Below are positions 41,934 through 49,394 of a stretch of DNA of 56,425 nucleotides, piece by piece. The first letter of the stretch is position 1. Each line of letters starts with the position of its first letter. The DNA is from Bacteroidales bacterium. GTDB lineage: Bacteria > Bacteroidota > Bacteroidia > Bacteroidales > UBA932. The stretch lies in assembly GCA_017476575.1 (NCBI GenBank), contig JAFUZO010000075.1, positions 1 to 56,425 on the forward strand, in the 5' to 3' direction. Both the position numbers and the translations under genes were made by a program. The notes under the pieces are model-generated. The model did not search any database. It saw nothing but the letters and a program-made list of their open reading frames with translations, and was not told the DNA's origin.

Positions 41934-43246
41934 TATACGAAGGCCCCCATCCTGAGAATGTTGACTTCGCCCTCGGTGAGGTAGCGCCAGTCGCTCTTCT
42001 TGAGCCCCTTCTTCGTGAGGCCGGCAAAGTAGACGCGGTCGAGGGCCTTCACCTCGTAGCCCAGGGACTCGAAGATGCGGCGCACGATGCGGTTCTTGCC
42101 GGAGTGGATCTCGATGCCGAGCTGGCGGTGGTCATGGGCATCGATGTATTCGAGTTCGTCGGCGGCGGCCACCCCGTCGGTGAGTTCAACCCCGGCGAGG
42201 ACCTTCTCCTTGTCCTCCTCGCGGAGCGGCTGGTCCAGGATCACCTGGTAGATCTTCTTTTTGTTGAAGGACGGGTGGGTGAGCCGTTCGGCCATTTCGC
42301 CGTCGTTGGTGAACATCAGCACGCCGGTGGTGTTCTTGTCCAGCCGTCCGACCGGGAAGACGCGCGTCGGGCACCCCTTGATGAGGTCCATGACGGTCTT
42401 CTCCGCATGCGGGTCGCTGGCGGTGGTGACATAGCCCTTAGGTTTGTTCATGACGATGTAGACCTTCGCCTCGCCCTTGAGGCGTTCGCCGTTGAAGCGG
42501 ATGTCGTCGTTGAGGACGTTGACCTTGGTGCCAAGTTCGGTGACGACCTCTCCGTTGACGGTCACGACGCCGCTCTGGATGAGGGTGTCGGCCTCCCTGC
42601 GGGAGCAGACGCCGGAATTGGCGATGAACTTGTTGAGACGGACGACCTCCTTGATGGGGGTCTTGGCGGTGTCGTCGTCGGACCAGGCGGCCCCGCTCAC
42701 CTGGGGCTTGCGGCTGAGCATGGCGCTCATGCCCTCCGCCGCTCCATCGCGCTTCGGGAAGGGCTTGCGTCCCGGTTTCCCGGCGGCGAAGCCGGACTTG
42801 GCGCCGAAGGACGGCTTGCCGTAGCCGCTGCGGGCAGGACGGTCGCCGTAGGTCTTGCGTTCTCCATAGGTCTTGCCGCCGCCATTGTACGGCTTGCGGT
42901 CGCCGAAAGATTTGTGTTCGCCGAAGGATCTGCGCTCCCCGTACGGTTTCCGCTCCCCGTAGGGCTTGCGTTCCCCGTAGCTTCGGCTCTCCGTCCGCTC
43001 CTCGGAATCGAAACTGCGCGAGGTGCTGTAGTCCTCGCTGCCATAGGCCCGCTGCGTCCGCGGGCGGGAAGCGCCTTCGGTGCGGGGCCGGTAGCCTCCT
43101 TCGCTGCGCGGATGGTACTCGACCTTCTCGGCGCGGCCTTCGGACGGCTTGCGGGTGGTGAAATGTTTGCGGGTACCCGTCGTACCTTTCGTGCCGTACT
43201 CCCTACGGCCCTGGCGGTCGAAACCGCCTTTCTTGTTATCTTCCAT
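41933..43246 (-). CDS. rluB: RluB/RsuA-family pseudouridine synthase with long repetitive N-terminal arm
   Basis: A 437-residue protein. The C-terminal 245 residues are a standard large-ribosomal-subunit pseudouridine synthase: S4 domain (VRLNKFIANSGVCSRREAD), KPKGYVTT, the catalytic Asp in FPVGRLDKNTTGVLMFTNDG and GKNRIVRRIFESLGYEV. The first about 190 residues are a disordered, Arg/Lys/Gly/Ser/Tyr-rich arm with repeats of the type SYGERKPYGERK and SFGEHKSFGDRK. Such arms occur in Bacteroidetes homologues and may help RNA binding. The exact target position in 23S rRNA is inferred from the family. It is first in a rluB-era-parC gene row. Confidence 0.92.
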   Translation of the reverse strand: MEDNKKGGFDRQGRREYGTKGTTGTRKHFTTRKPSEGRAEKVEYHPRSEGGYRPRTEGASRPRTQRAYGSEDYSTSRSFDSEERTESRSYGERKPYGERKPYGERRSFGEHKSFGDRKPYNGGGKTYGERKTYGDRPARSGYGKPSFGAKSGFAAGKPGRKPFPKRDGAAEGMSAMLSRKPQVSGAAWSDDDTAKTPIKEVVRLNKFIANSGVCSRREADTLIQSGVVTVNGEVVTELGTKVNVLNDDIRFNGERLKGEAKVYIVMNKPKGYVTTASDPHAEKTVMDLIKGCPTRVFPVGRLDKNTTGVLMFTNDGEMAERLTHPSFNKKKIYQVILDQPLREEDKEKVLAGVELTDGVAAADELEYIDAHDHRQLGIEIHSGKNRIVRRIFESLGYEVKALDRVYFAGLTKKGLKKSDWRYLTEGEVNILRMGAFV

Positions 43247-43287
43247 GTTGCTTGGTGCCCCGCTTCGGGGCCGTGTTAATAAGTGGT

Positions 43288-43303
43288 GATGACTCCCGTC
43301 ATC
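43288..43303 (-). terminator. Possible hairpin after tonB
   Basis: GATGAC and GTCATC pair around TCCC, 10 bases after the tonB stop on the minus strand. A second small hairpin (GCCCCG/CGGGGC, 43257-43271) follows just before rluB. Neither has a T-run, so read-through from exbBD-tonB into rluB is possible. Confidence 0.3.
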
Positions 43304-43312
43304 GTATATATA

Positions 43313-44101
43313 TTATTGAAGTTTGAACTTATAGGTGATGGTACCGGTCTGGAGCACGGGTGCGTCTGCACTCATGTTGAAGTGGGCCTTCATGGCAGCA
43401 CTGCGGGCCGCATTCCAGAGGGTCTTGTCGGTGACGGTCGTGCCTTCCGCGCCCGGGACGGCCTCCGTGACGTTGCCATACTGGTCCACCTTGATCTGCA
43501 CGACGACGATTCCTTCCAGCTGGGCGCTGTAGGCCGGCCGGGGCAGGGAACCGACGACATTCCGTCCTTTCAGGTGCGCATTGGCGCTGCCCTCCGTCTT
43601 GCCTTCCTTGGTATTGCCGTCCGGCTGGCCTGCCTTGAAGCCTTCGGACGCCTCGGCGGCGGCGTGCGGCGTGGTGGCGGGGTTGTCCTTCTGGCTCATG
43701 CCGGGGAACGAGGCGCGCGGGTCGAGCTGTGGCTCCTCCACCGGCGGGGTGGGGACTTCTACATCTCCGACCGGGTCAGGCTTGGTGGCCGGGGTGACGT
43801 TCGGGCGGTCGCCCACATAGGGCGATTCAGCCCGCTGCACCAGCTCGACCGGCTTGGTCCGGTCCACCTCCTCGGCCTGCGGCTGCCGTCCGATCCGGGT
43901 CTGTACCGGCTTCGGCGCTTCGATCTCCTCCTCGAAGTCGACGAGGAGCGACGTCCGTTCCGGGGGCGGCGGGTCGAGGTATTTCAAGCCGGTGCATACG
44001 CAGAAGACGGCGGCCGCCACGTGGATGGCCGCGGTGACGAGGAGCCCCGTCGTCCGGGAGCGCCCCTCCTGCTGCTGTCTGGTGCGTAGGTAAGGCTGCA
44101 T
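43313..44101 (-). CDS. tonB: TonB-family energy-transducing protein
   Basis: A 262-residue protein. One N-terminal transmembrane helix (about 19-38, TGLLVTAAIHVAAAVFCV) is followed by a long Pro/Glu-rich periplasmic linker (about 42-165: PPPPERT, TPPVEEPQ). A TonB C-terminal domain (about 180-262) has LPRPAYSAQLEGIVVVQIKV and ITYKFKL. It couples the proton-motive force harvested by ExbB-ExbD to outer-membrane receptors such as the SusC protein here. It follows exbD by 3 bases. The usual YP motif of TonB is replaced by the PAYSAQLEG variant common in Bacteroidetes. Confidence 0.88.
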   Translation of the reverse strand: MQPYLRTRQQQEGRSRTTGLLVTAAIHVAAAVFCVCTGLKYLDPPPPERTSLLVDFEEEIEAPKPVQTRIGRQPQAEEVDRTKPVELVQRAESPYVGDRPNVTPATKPDPVGDVEVPTPPVEEPQLDPRASFPGMSQKDNPATTPHAAAEASEGFKAGQPDGNTKEGKTEGSANAHLKGRNVVGSLPRPAYSAQLEGIVVVQIKVDQYGNVTEAVPGAEGTTVTDKTLWNAARSAAMKAHFNMSADAPVLQTGTITYKFKLQ

Positions 44102-44104
44102 GGG

Positions 44105-44515
44105 TTATTCCGGTTGGGTCGCCAGGATGACCTTGTAGTGGTTCCGCTTGGCGATGTTCATGATCTGGACGACCTCCCCGACCGGGACGCTCTGGTCCGA
44201 GAAGATGGAGAAGGTCGGGTCCTCCTCGTTCTGCAGAAGGCTGACGAGCTCGTCCTCCACCGCTTCATAGGGGAGGGGCTGCTGGTCGCCGTTGACATGG
44301 TAAGTATAGGTGTCGTCACCCCAGTCCTTGATGCTGACACTCACTGTGGCCTTGGCCGACACCTGGCCCGTACTCTTCGGCAGGAGGAGTTTGAGGGCGT
44401 TGGGGTTGATCAGCGTCGAGGTCACCAGGAAGAAGATCAGCAGCAGGAACACGATATCCGTCATCGAGGATACCGCGAACGAGGCGTCGACCCGGGTGTT
44501 TCTCTTGAGTGCCAT
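44105..44515 (-). CDS. exbD: Biopolymer transport protein ExbD/TolR
   Basis: A 136-residue protein with a short N-terminal tail, one transmembrane helix carrying the conserved aspartate (FAVSSMTDIVFLLLIFFLVT, Asp about 20) and a periplasmic domain. It forms the ion channel with ExbB that energises TonB. It lies between exbB (3-base gap) and tonB (3-base gap). Confidence 0.95.
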   Translation of the reverse strand: MALKRNTRVDASFAVSSMTDIVFLLLIFFLVTSTLINPNALKLLLPKSTGQVSAKATVSVSIKDWGDDTYTYHVNGDQQPLPYEAVEDELVSLLQNEEDPTFSIFSDQSVPVGEVVQIMNIAKRNHYKVILATQPE

Positions 44516-44518
44516 AGG

Positions 44519-45238
44519 CTATTCCTCTTCCGGTTCGTGGAGGACGATGTCGAGGAACTCCATGGTGGAACTTTCCATCTTGTAGACAAGGTCCGAGATG
44601 TTGGAGGTCAGATAGTTGTAGCCGAAGTAGGCGATGATGCCCACGATGAGGCCGCCCACGGTGGTGAGCATCGCCGTATAGATACCGCCGCTCAGGAGGG
44701 TGATGTCGATGTTGTTGCCGGCCTTGGACATGTTGAAGAAGGCCTGGACCATGCCGAGGACGGTACCGAGGAAACCGATCATCGGGGCGCCGCCGGCGAT
44801 GGTGGCGAGGATCGGAAGGCCCTTCTCCAGGCGGGCGACCTCGACATTGCCGATGTTCTCGATGGCGGACTGGATGTCGCCCAGCGGGCGTCCGAGCCGG
44901 TGGATGCCGGTCTCGACCATGCGGGCGACCGGGTTGTCATACTTGCGGCAGAGGGTGATGGCGGACTTCATCTTGCCGTCGCCCAGGTAGTCGCGGATAT
45001 CGTTCATGAAGTTGTCGTCGATCTTGGAGGCATGGTTGATCACCCACCATTTCCGTCCGATGATGTAGATGGCGATGACGGAAAGGGCGAGGAGCACCCA
45101 CATGAGGGGCCCGCCCATCTTGAACATGGAGAAGAGGCTCTCGTTCATCTCGACCGGCTGCACGGGTGCCGCGGCCTGCTCCACCGCCTCGGCGGCGGCT
45201 CGGGGGAGCGTGTCTGTCTGCAAAAGGTTGAAAAGCAT
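44519..45238 (-). CDS. exbB: MotA/TolQ/ExbB proton-channel protein
   Basis: A 239-residue inner-membrane protein with three transmembrane segments: GPLMWVLLALSVIAIYII (about 44-61), TIAGGAPMIGFLGTVLGMV and TAMLTTVGGLIVGIIAYFGY. The conserved GFLGTVLGM and TTVGGL parts line the channel. It is the first gene of exbB-exbD-tonB. The hydrophilic N-terminal 35 residues have no signal-type features. The operon supplies energy to TonB-dependent uptake, including SusC. Confidence 0.95.
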   Translation of the reverse strand: MLFNLLQTDTLPRAAAEAVEQAAAPVQPVEMNESLFSMFKMGGPLMWVLLALSVIAIYIIGRKWWVINHASKIDDNFMNDIRDYLGDGKMKSAITLCRKYDNPVARMVETGIHRLGRPLGDIQSAIENIGNVEVARLEKGLPILATIAGGAPMIGFLGTVLGMVQAFFNMSKAGNNIDITLLSGGIYTAMLTTVGGLIVGIIAYFGYNYLTSNISDLVYKMESSTMEFLDIVLHEPEEE

Positions 45239-45295
45239 ATCCTATTAAAATTATCGTTTCTGTGTGGATCCGCCCCTGTCGGAGCAATCAACCTG

Positions 45296-45303
45296 CAAAT
45301 TTA
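45296..45303 (-). promoter_or_regulatory. -7 box of exbB-exbD-tonB
   Basis: TAAATTTG on the minus strand, 57 bases before the exbB ATG. It sits 50 bases beyond the terminator hairpin at 45354-45386, as expected for a fresh transcript start. Confidence 0.45.
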
Positions 45304-45353
45304 CAAAAATAATTCCGAAACCAGGCGGAAATCTGCGGGGGAGCGGGAAAAAA

Positions 45354-45386
45354 CACCGGCACTCCTTTTTTCCAGGAGCACCGGTG
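45354..45386 (-). terminator. Rho-independent terminator of the small lipoprotein gene
   Basis: CACCGG/CCGGTG and CTCCT/AGGAG pair with a 2-base internal mismatch. On the minus strand the stem is followed by TTTTTTCCCGC. It starts 25 bases after the lipoprotein stop at 45412. Confidence 0.75.
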
Positions 45387-45411
45387 CGGCGGAAAGGTAT
45401 CGGGGTAGCGG

Positions 45412-45957
45412 TCAGTCTATCTCTTTCAGAGTGCCTTTATAACTGCCTTCCAGCGCCGGCTGGACGATGCCGTCGCCGTCCTTGTAGACAAACTTGAAGC
45501 GGATTTCGAAGTCCAGGCTGTCCTCGCTGAGGCGCTTGATGTACAGCGTGCTGCCTGGGGCCATCACGTTCGGATTCGATTTGCGTCCGTAGTGCTCGAA
45601 CAACTCCTTGGCCCTGTAGATGCCTTCAACGTACCAGTACCAGCCTGCGGCATCCTCTTCGGGCTGGGTGAGGTCCACGACCTCCCCGTCATGCTTGGTT
45701 CCGGACAATTCGATGTGGAACTTATAGATGTCGCCGTAGGTCAGGTAGATGTCGTAATTGACCTGCCCTTCATTTTGGATCAGGTTTCTGGCGTTGATTT
45801 CGGCTTTGGTCAGTTCGTAGGCCGGGGCGGTCAGCACATACACTTCCGGTTCGGGTTCGGGGGCCGGTTCAGGGTCGTGCTTGGAGCAGGCCGGGATGAG
45901 GGAGGATGTTGCCAAAAGAAGGCAGAGCATTCTGGCAGATAGAGAGAACGTTTTCAT
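45412..45957 (-). CDS. Small lipoprotein of unknown function
   Basis: A 181-residue protein with signal and lipobox SSLIPAC (Cys about 24), a short Pro/Glu linker (PEPAPEPEPEVY) and a compact domain rich in Tyr, Glu and Asp. Segments include YDIYLTYGDIYKFHIELSG, WYWYVEGIYRAKELFEHYG and LDFEIRFKFVYKDGDGIV, probably a beta-rich fold. No known family was recognised. The acidic linker after the cysteine could act as a surface-export signal of Bacteroidetes lipoproteins. It is divergent from the TPR-LuxR regulator and shares the TACGTR-box intergenic region with it, suggesting it may be controlled by that regulator. Confidence 0.8.
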   Translation of the reverse strand: MKTFSLSARMLCLLLATSSLIPACSKHDPEPAPEPEPEVYVLTAPAYELTKAEINARNLIQNEGQVNYDIYLTYGDIYKFHIELSGTKHDGEVVDLTQPEEDAAGWYWYVEGIYRAKELFEHYGRKSNPNVMAPGSTLYIKRLSEDSLDFEIRFKFVYKDGDGIVQPALEGSYKGTLKEID

Positions 45958-45992
45958 GATGGAAGTTTTTTGTTGGTGTTTTCAGTTTCGGA

Positions 45993-46000
45993 CAAAGATA
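45993..46000 (-). promoter_or_regulatory. -7 box of the small lipoprotein gene
   Basis: TATCTTTG on the minus strand, 36 bases before the ATG at 45957. No -33 TTTG is visible; the region upstream is GC-rich, which fits dependence on an activator. Confidence 0.45.
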
Positions 46001-46043
46001 AACGGCGGCGGCTTCCCGGCCTAATGCGGCAGTTCGTCAAATA

Positions 46044-46105
46044 TACGTACTGCGTATAAATGCTTAGCTTGAAGTTTCTTACGTGGGTCTACGTAAAAAT
46101 ACGTA
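46044..46105. promoter_or_regulatory. Array of TACGTR boxes between lipoprotein and TPR-LuxR genes
   Basis: TACGTA at 46044-46049, TACGTG at 46080-46085, TACGTA at 46090-46095 and TACGTA at 46100-46105. The last three start exactly 10 bases apart, one helical turn, and the first is 36 bases upstream. A near-match GCGTAT lies at about 46052. The palindromic 6-base core and phasing suggest cooperative binding of a dimeric regulator, perhaps the product of the adjacent LuxR-domain gene. Confidence 0.55.
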
Positions 46106-46182
46106 GGCAGTTTTCCCGCCCGGGGGAGAACAAGTCCGCTTTTTTTTGCATATCTTAGCGACAGACCAACTATGACTGCTCC

Positions 46183-47571
46183 ATGATCCTGGCCTGTATC
46201 GCTTCCCTCATCCTCTCCCTCTCGCCTTCCGAAGCCTGCCGGCGGGCTGGCGAACTCTTCGCCGAAGACCGCTATGCCGAGACCGTGGATGTGCTTGCCG
46301 AAGCGGTTCCGCAGATCCGTAAATCCGGCGATGACGATGCGTTGGCCGAGGCCCTCAGCCTGCTGTCTTCCGCCTATTTCCGCCTGGGTGCGTTCAACCT
46401 GGCCTTGGCGGCGCAGCGGGAATGTTACGAACTCGATCTGGCAGGCGGCGATGCTGGCAATATCAGTTCCTCGCTCAACAACCTGGCTGCCACCTGTATG
46501 GTCATGAAGGATTATGCCCAGGCGGAAGAGCTTATCCTCGACGCCATCCATTACGAGGAGCCGCTCGGCCCCTCCGCAGCCCTTGCGGTGCGCTACGGGA
46601 TGGCCTGCGATATCCTGGTCAAGGAAGGCAAACTGCCGGAGGCCATCTCCTATGCCGAGCGGGCGCTTGCCATGGACCAGGATGCCGGGCGTTCGTATCA
46701 AGCGGCCGTCCGCCGGTCGCAGCTCGCCGCCGCCTTCCTGGAGTCCGGTCGGCTGGAGGAGGCTTGGAACTGCCTCGAAGAGGCCGCTCCGGTCTTCGAG
46801 GGCGCCCACAATCTCCATTCCTTGTCGGTCTGCCGCCAGCAGCAGGGCTCCATCTCGGTCCGGCGGGGCGATTTCCAGCAGGCGGCGCGCTATCTGCGCG
46901 AGGCGCTGGCGCTCAGCCGACAGACCGGCAACAAGCTTCTCCAGAAGAACATCTCCCAAGACCTTGCAGACGTCCTCAAAGACACGGACCCGAGGGTTGC
47001 CATGGGGTACATGGCGGACGTGGCGGCCTTGACGGACTCGATCTACCGGGAGGAGACCGCACGCCAGATCTCGGAGCTGAACCTGCAATATGGCCTGGCG
47101 GGGAAGGAACAGCAGATTGTCCTCCAGCGCCGACAGCTCCGTTCCCATGCGTTTCTGTTCGCCCTGCTTCTCCTGCTGGTTGTCCTGATGGCTGTCGTCA
47201 TCGTCGTCCAGTCGCGTCTCTCGACCGCCCGGCAGAAGAACAACCTCATGCTTCGGAAGGCCTCGGAACTGAAGGACAAGCTGCTGGCGCTGAACGGAGG
47301 CGTGACGGCCGAGCCGGAGCGGGCCGGGGAAGTGTCCTCGCTGGTCCAGGAACTGGCCCATATCGGCGAGGCTCCCGATGTCCAGCTTACGAACCGCGAA
47401 CTGGAGATTGCCAGTTTGTGCTGCCAGGGGCTCATCAGCAAGGAGATCGCCGACCGGCTGGACATCTCCCAGCGGACGGTCGAGACCCACAAGGGCAACA
47501 TCTTCCGCAAACTGGGAATCAACACGACCCTCGAACTGGTCCATCTCATGGGCAGCCGGAACGGCCACTGA
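46183..47571 (+). CDS. TPR-repeat membrane protein with C-terminal LuxR-type HTH
   Basis: A 462-residue protein. An N-terminal signal/anchor (MILACIASLILSL) is followed by tandem TPR repeats (about 20-290, e.g. LGAFNLALAAQRECYELD and KLPEAISYAERALAMDQD), a coiled-coil, a transmembrane helix (about 324-344), a short cytoplasmic coiled-coil and a LuxR-type HTH (about 402-455: LTNRELEIASLCCQGLISKE, then LDISQRTVETHKGNIFRKLG). This is a one-component transmembrane regulator: TPR sensing in the periplasm and DNA binding in the cytoplasm. It should act on nearby boxes (46044-46105). An earlier ATG at 46172 ends after three further codons, so 46183 is the start. The signal sensed is unknown. Confidence 0.85.
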   Translation: MILACIASLILSLSPSEACRRAGELFAEDRYAETVDVLAEAVPQIRKSGDDDALAEALSLLSSAYFRLGAFNLALAAQRECYELDLAGGDAGNISSSLNNLAATCMVMKDYAQAEELILDAIHYEEPLGPSAALAVRYGMACDILVKEGKLPEAISYAERALAMDQDAGRSYQAAVRRSQLAAAFLESGRLEEAWNCLEEAAPVFEGAHNLHSLSVCRQQQGSISVRRGDFQQAARYLREALALSRQTGNKLLQKNISQDLADVLKDTDPRVAMGYMADVAALTDSIYREETARQISELNLQYGLAGKEQQIVLQRRQLRSHAFLFALLLLLVVLMAVVIVVQSRLSTARQKNNLMLRKASELKDKLLALNGGVTAEPERAGEVSSLVQELAHIGEAPDVQLTNRELEIASLCCQGLISKEIADRLDISQRTVETHKGNIFRKLGINTTLELVHLMGSRNGH

Positions 47572-47733
47572 TCCGGGGAAGGTTACGGATTCCGGTCGGT
47601 CATGGATGCCCTCGCCAGGGTCCGGACCCGTTTCCTTCGAGGCACTTTTTAACGGGACGTACCGGACTGGAAAGACCGGCCCTCGGTAGGTGTTTTTATC
47701 AAGTATATTCCGGACGGGATGGATATAAAAGGT

Positions 47734-47763
47734 GACCGGAGCTCCTCCCCAAGAGCTCCGGTC
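47734..47763 (+). terminator. Perfect 11-base hairpin after the TPR-LuxR gene
   Basis: GACCGGAGCTC (47734-47744) and GAGCTCCGGTC (47753-47763) pair around CTCCCCAA. It lies 163 bases after the stop with only GGTATATAAAA downstream, so the T-run is missing. It could be an attenuated terminator or a processing hairpin. The rest of 47572-47733 shows no gene. Confidence 0.4.
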
Positions 47764-47950
47764 GGTATATAAAACGAACTTAACAAATAGACATGAAGTG
47801 AATCACATGTCCGATACAAAGGTATGAATTAAAACTGAAACTCCAAATTTATTTTCACTTTTTTATCAAAATAAATATTTTTACTTTCAATTTGTTACGA
47901 ATCGGTGTCAAAACTGTTTCCAAGGTGTTACAAATTCCAACAGGGAAAAG

Positions 47951-47979
47951 ATGCCGGGTCGGAGTCGGGCACAATGGGG
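47951..47979. repeat. Palindromic (REP-like) dispersed repeat, diverged copy B
   Basis: On the minus strand this reads CCCATTGTGCCCGACTCC followed by GACCCGGCAT, which aligns with the repeat at 16318-16347 at most positions. It lies in the gene-free stretch 47764-48115, which is AT-rich to about 47940 and then GC-rich. Between 48035 and 48092 a further direct repeat is visible on the minus strand (CCCCGTYRTGYCCAGACGG twice, about 31 bases apart). No coding sequence is supported there. Confidence 0.45.
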
Positions 47980-48115
47980 AGGCTGGGCGCTGTCCGGGAC
48001 ATGGCGGATTGCCCGGGGAATCCGAGGGGGTGGGTACGGTGCCGTCTGGACACAACGGGGACACCCGGGAATCCGTCTGGGCATGACGGGGCGGACACAG
48101 GCGGGGGAGAGGACC

Positions 48116-49042
48116 CTACCCGTTCCGGTACTCCGAGGGGGTGAGGCCGGTGTGGGCCTTGAAGAACTTGTAGAAGACGGACTGGTTGGGGAAGTGGAGC
48201 TGGTAGACGATCTCTTTGATGGTCATGTCGGAGTACTTGAGCATGTTCTTCGCTTCGAGGATGACGAAGGAGTCGATCCAGTCCGGGGCGCTGCGGCCCG
48301 ACGCCTGCTTGATGAGCTTGGAGAGGTATTTCGGGGTGAGGCAGAGCTTGTCGGCATAGAAAGCCATGCCCCGCTGCGAGGTATGGTACTCGGTGACGAG
48401 GGAGATGAAACGCTCGAACACCTGGTTGATCCGGGCGGAGGCCGTGCCCTTGCGCTGCTGTGCCTCGGTGAGTTGCACTGCCCAGACATCCACGGCCATG
48501 TAGGTCAGGGAGGTCAGCAGCGACCCGATGATCTCCCGCTTGTTCCTGAGGTCCGACCCGATGATCTTCCGCGCCAGCTTGAAGTAGTCTTCGGCGACGT
48601 CGAGCTGCGCCTCGTTCAGCGTGATGCAGGGATTGTCCATGATCCGCATGCTGTCTTGGAAGACCTTGTTGAAGTCGAACCGGATGTTGGACAGGAATTC
48701 CTTGGAAATCAGCACGAAGTAGATTTCGGCATCTCCGATGTGGTCCTCCTTGTAGGCCCCGATCTTGATGATGTTGCCGGGAACGTTGATCAGCAGGGAA
48801 TGCTCATGGATATCGTAAGTGTTGAGGTTGACGTCCAGCTGGAAGTGCCCGCTGCGGCAGAAGAAGACGATATACCCGTCGAACCGGACCGGGTATCGGA
48901 GCATGGCCAGGATGGCCTCGTTCTTCTCGATCCGTTTGCCGCTGACCTCACCGATGATGAAATCGTTTCCGATGCCATACTCGTCGACAATCGGTGCCAG
49001 CGCCTTGACCCGCTGGATGTCTATAGTTTGTAATTCGTCCAT
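48116..49042 (-). CDS. AraC-family transcriptional regulator
   Basis: A protein of about 308 residues with an N-terminal cupin-like sensor (about 30-150: YIVFFCRSGHFQLDVNLNTY, EHSLLINVPGNIIKIG) and a C-terminal AraC HTH pair (about 215-305). The latter includes ADKLCLTPKYLSKLIKQASG and the second-helix segment IVYQLHFPNQSVFYKFFKAH, ending TGLTPSEYRNG. The start is either 49042 (MDELQTIDIQ) or 49072. The shorter is preferred because the extra 10 residues lack family character. It is divergent from the TolC-HlyD-ABC2 operon 49395-54414 and probably controls it, as is common for AraC genes next to export systems. Confidence 0.92.
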   Translation of the reverse strand: MDELQTIDIQRVKALAPIVDEYGIGNDFIIGEVSGKRIEKNEAILAMLRYPVRFDGYIVFFCRSGHFQLDVNLNTYDIHEHSLLINVPGNIIKIGAYKEDHIGDAEIYFVLISKEFLSNIRFDFNKVFQDSMRIMDNPCITLNEAQLDVAEDYFKLARKIIGSDLRNKREIIGSLLTSLTYMAVDVWAVQLTEAQQRKGTASARINQVFERFISLVTEYHTSQRGMAFYADKLCLTPKYLSKLIKQASGRSAPDWIDSFVILEAKNMLKYSDMTIKEIVYQLHFPNQSVFYKFFKAHTGLTPSEYRNG

Positions 49043-49232
49043 AGTGGAGTCTGTTTTGAAATGATCCAACATATTCTTGGGCGGTCTTTCCGGAATATTT
49101 TTCCCGGCCCTCAGTCAGATAGCACCAGCTATCCTCCTTCGGACCCGGAAAAAAACTTCTCAAAAATCCCTATATGTATAAAAATGTCAATCATTCCCAA
49201 ACAGACTCGAATTGTTTTCCGGTCGTTTCCTG

Positions 49233-49342
49233 CAAAGATAGAAAAAAACATTTGAAAATTGCAAAAATTCGCATATTTCGACCAAAAGGACAAATTTATA
49301 TCCAATATATTTGCGAAAAGGAAAAATTTGGCAATAACTTTG
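49233..49342. promoter_or_regulatory. Divergent promoters of the AraC gene and the export operon
   Basis: For the AraC gene a minus-strand TATCTTTG lies at 49233-49240, giving a leader of about 185 bases that contains a small hairpin (GATAGC/GCTATC near 49110-49130). For tolC, TTTG (49310-49313) and TAACTTTG (49335-49342) are 21 bases apart and give a leader of about 45 bases. The whole gap 49043-49394 is AT-rich, with runs of A and T that would suit bending or regulator binding. No gene is seen in it. Confidence 0.5.
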
Positions 49343-49394
49343 CAGGCTGAATGCGCACTGACAAAAAAACAGAAAATTGTCAAAAAGTCTCAAT

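Noticed and set aside
47572..48115. Small genes in the gap after the TPR-LuxR gene
   Set aside because: Short frames there are repeat- and composition-driven, lack starts with promoters, and show no recognisable protein pattern.
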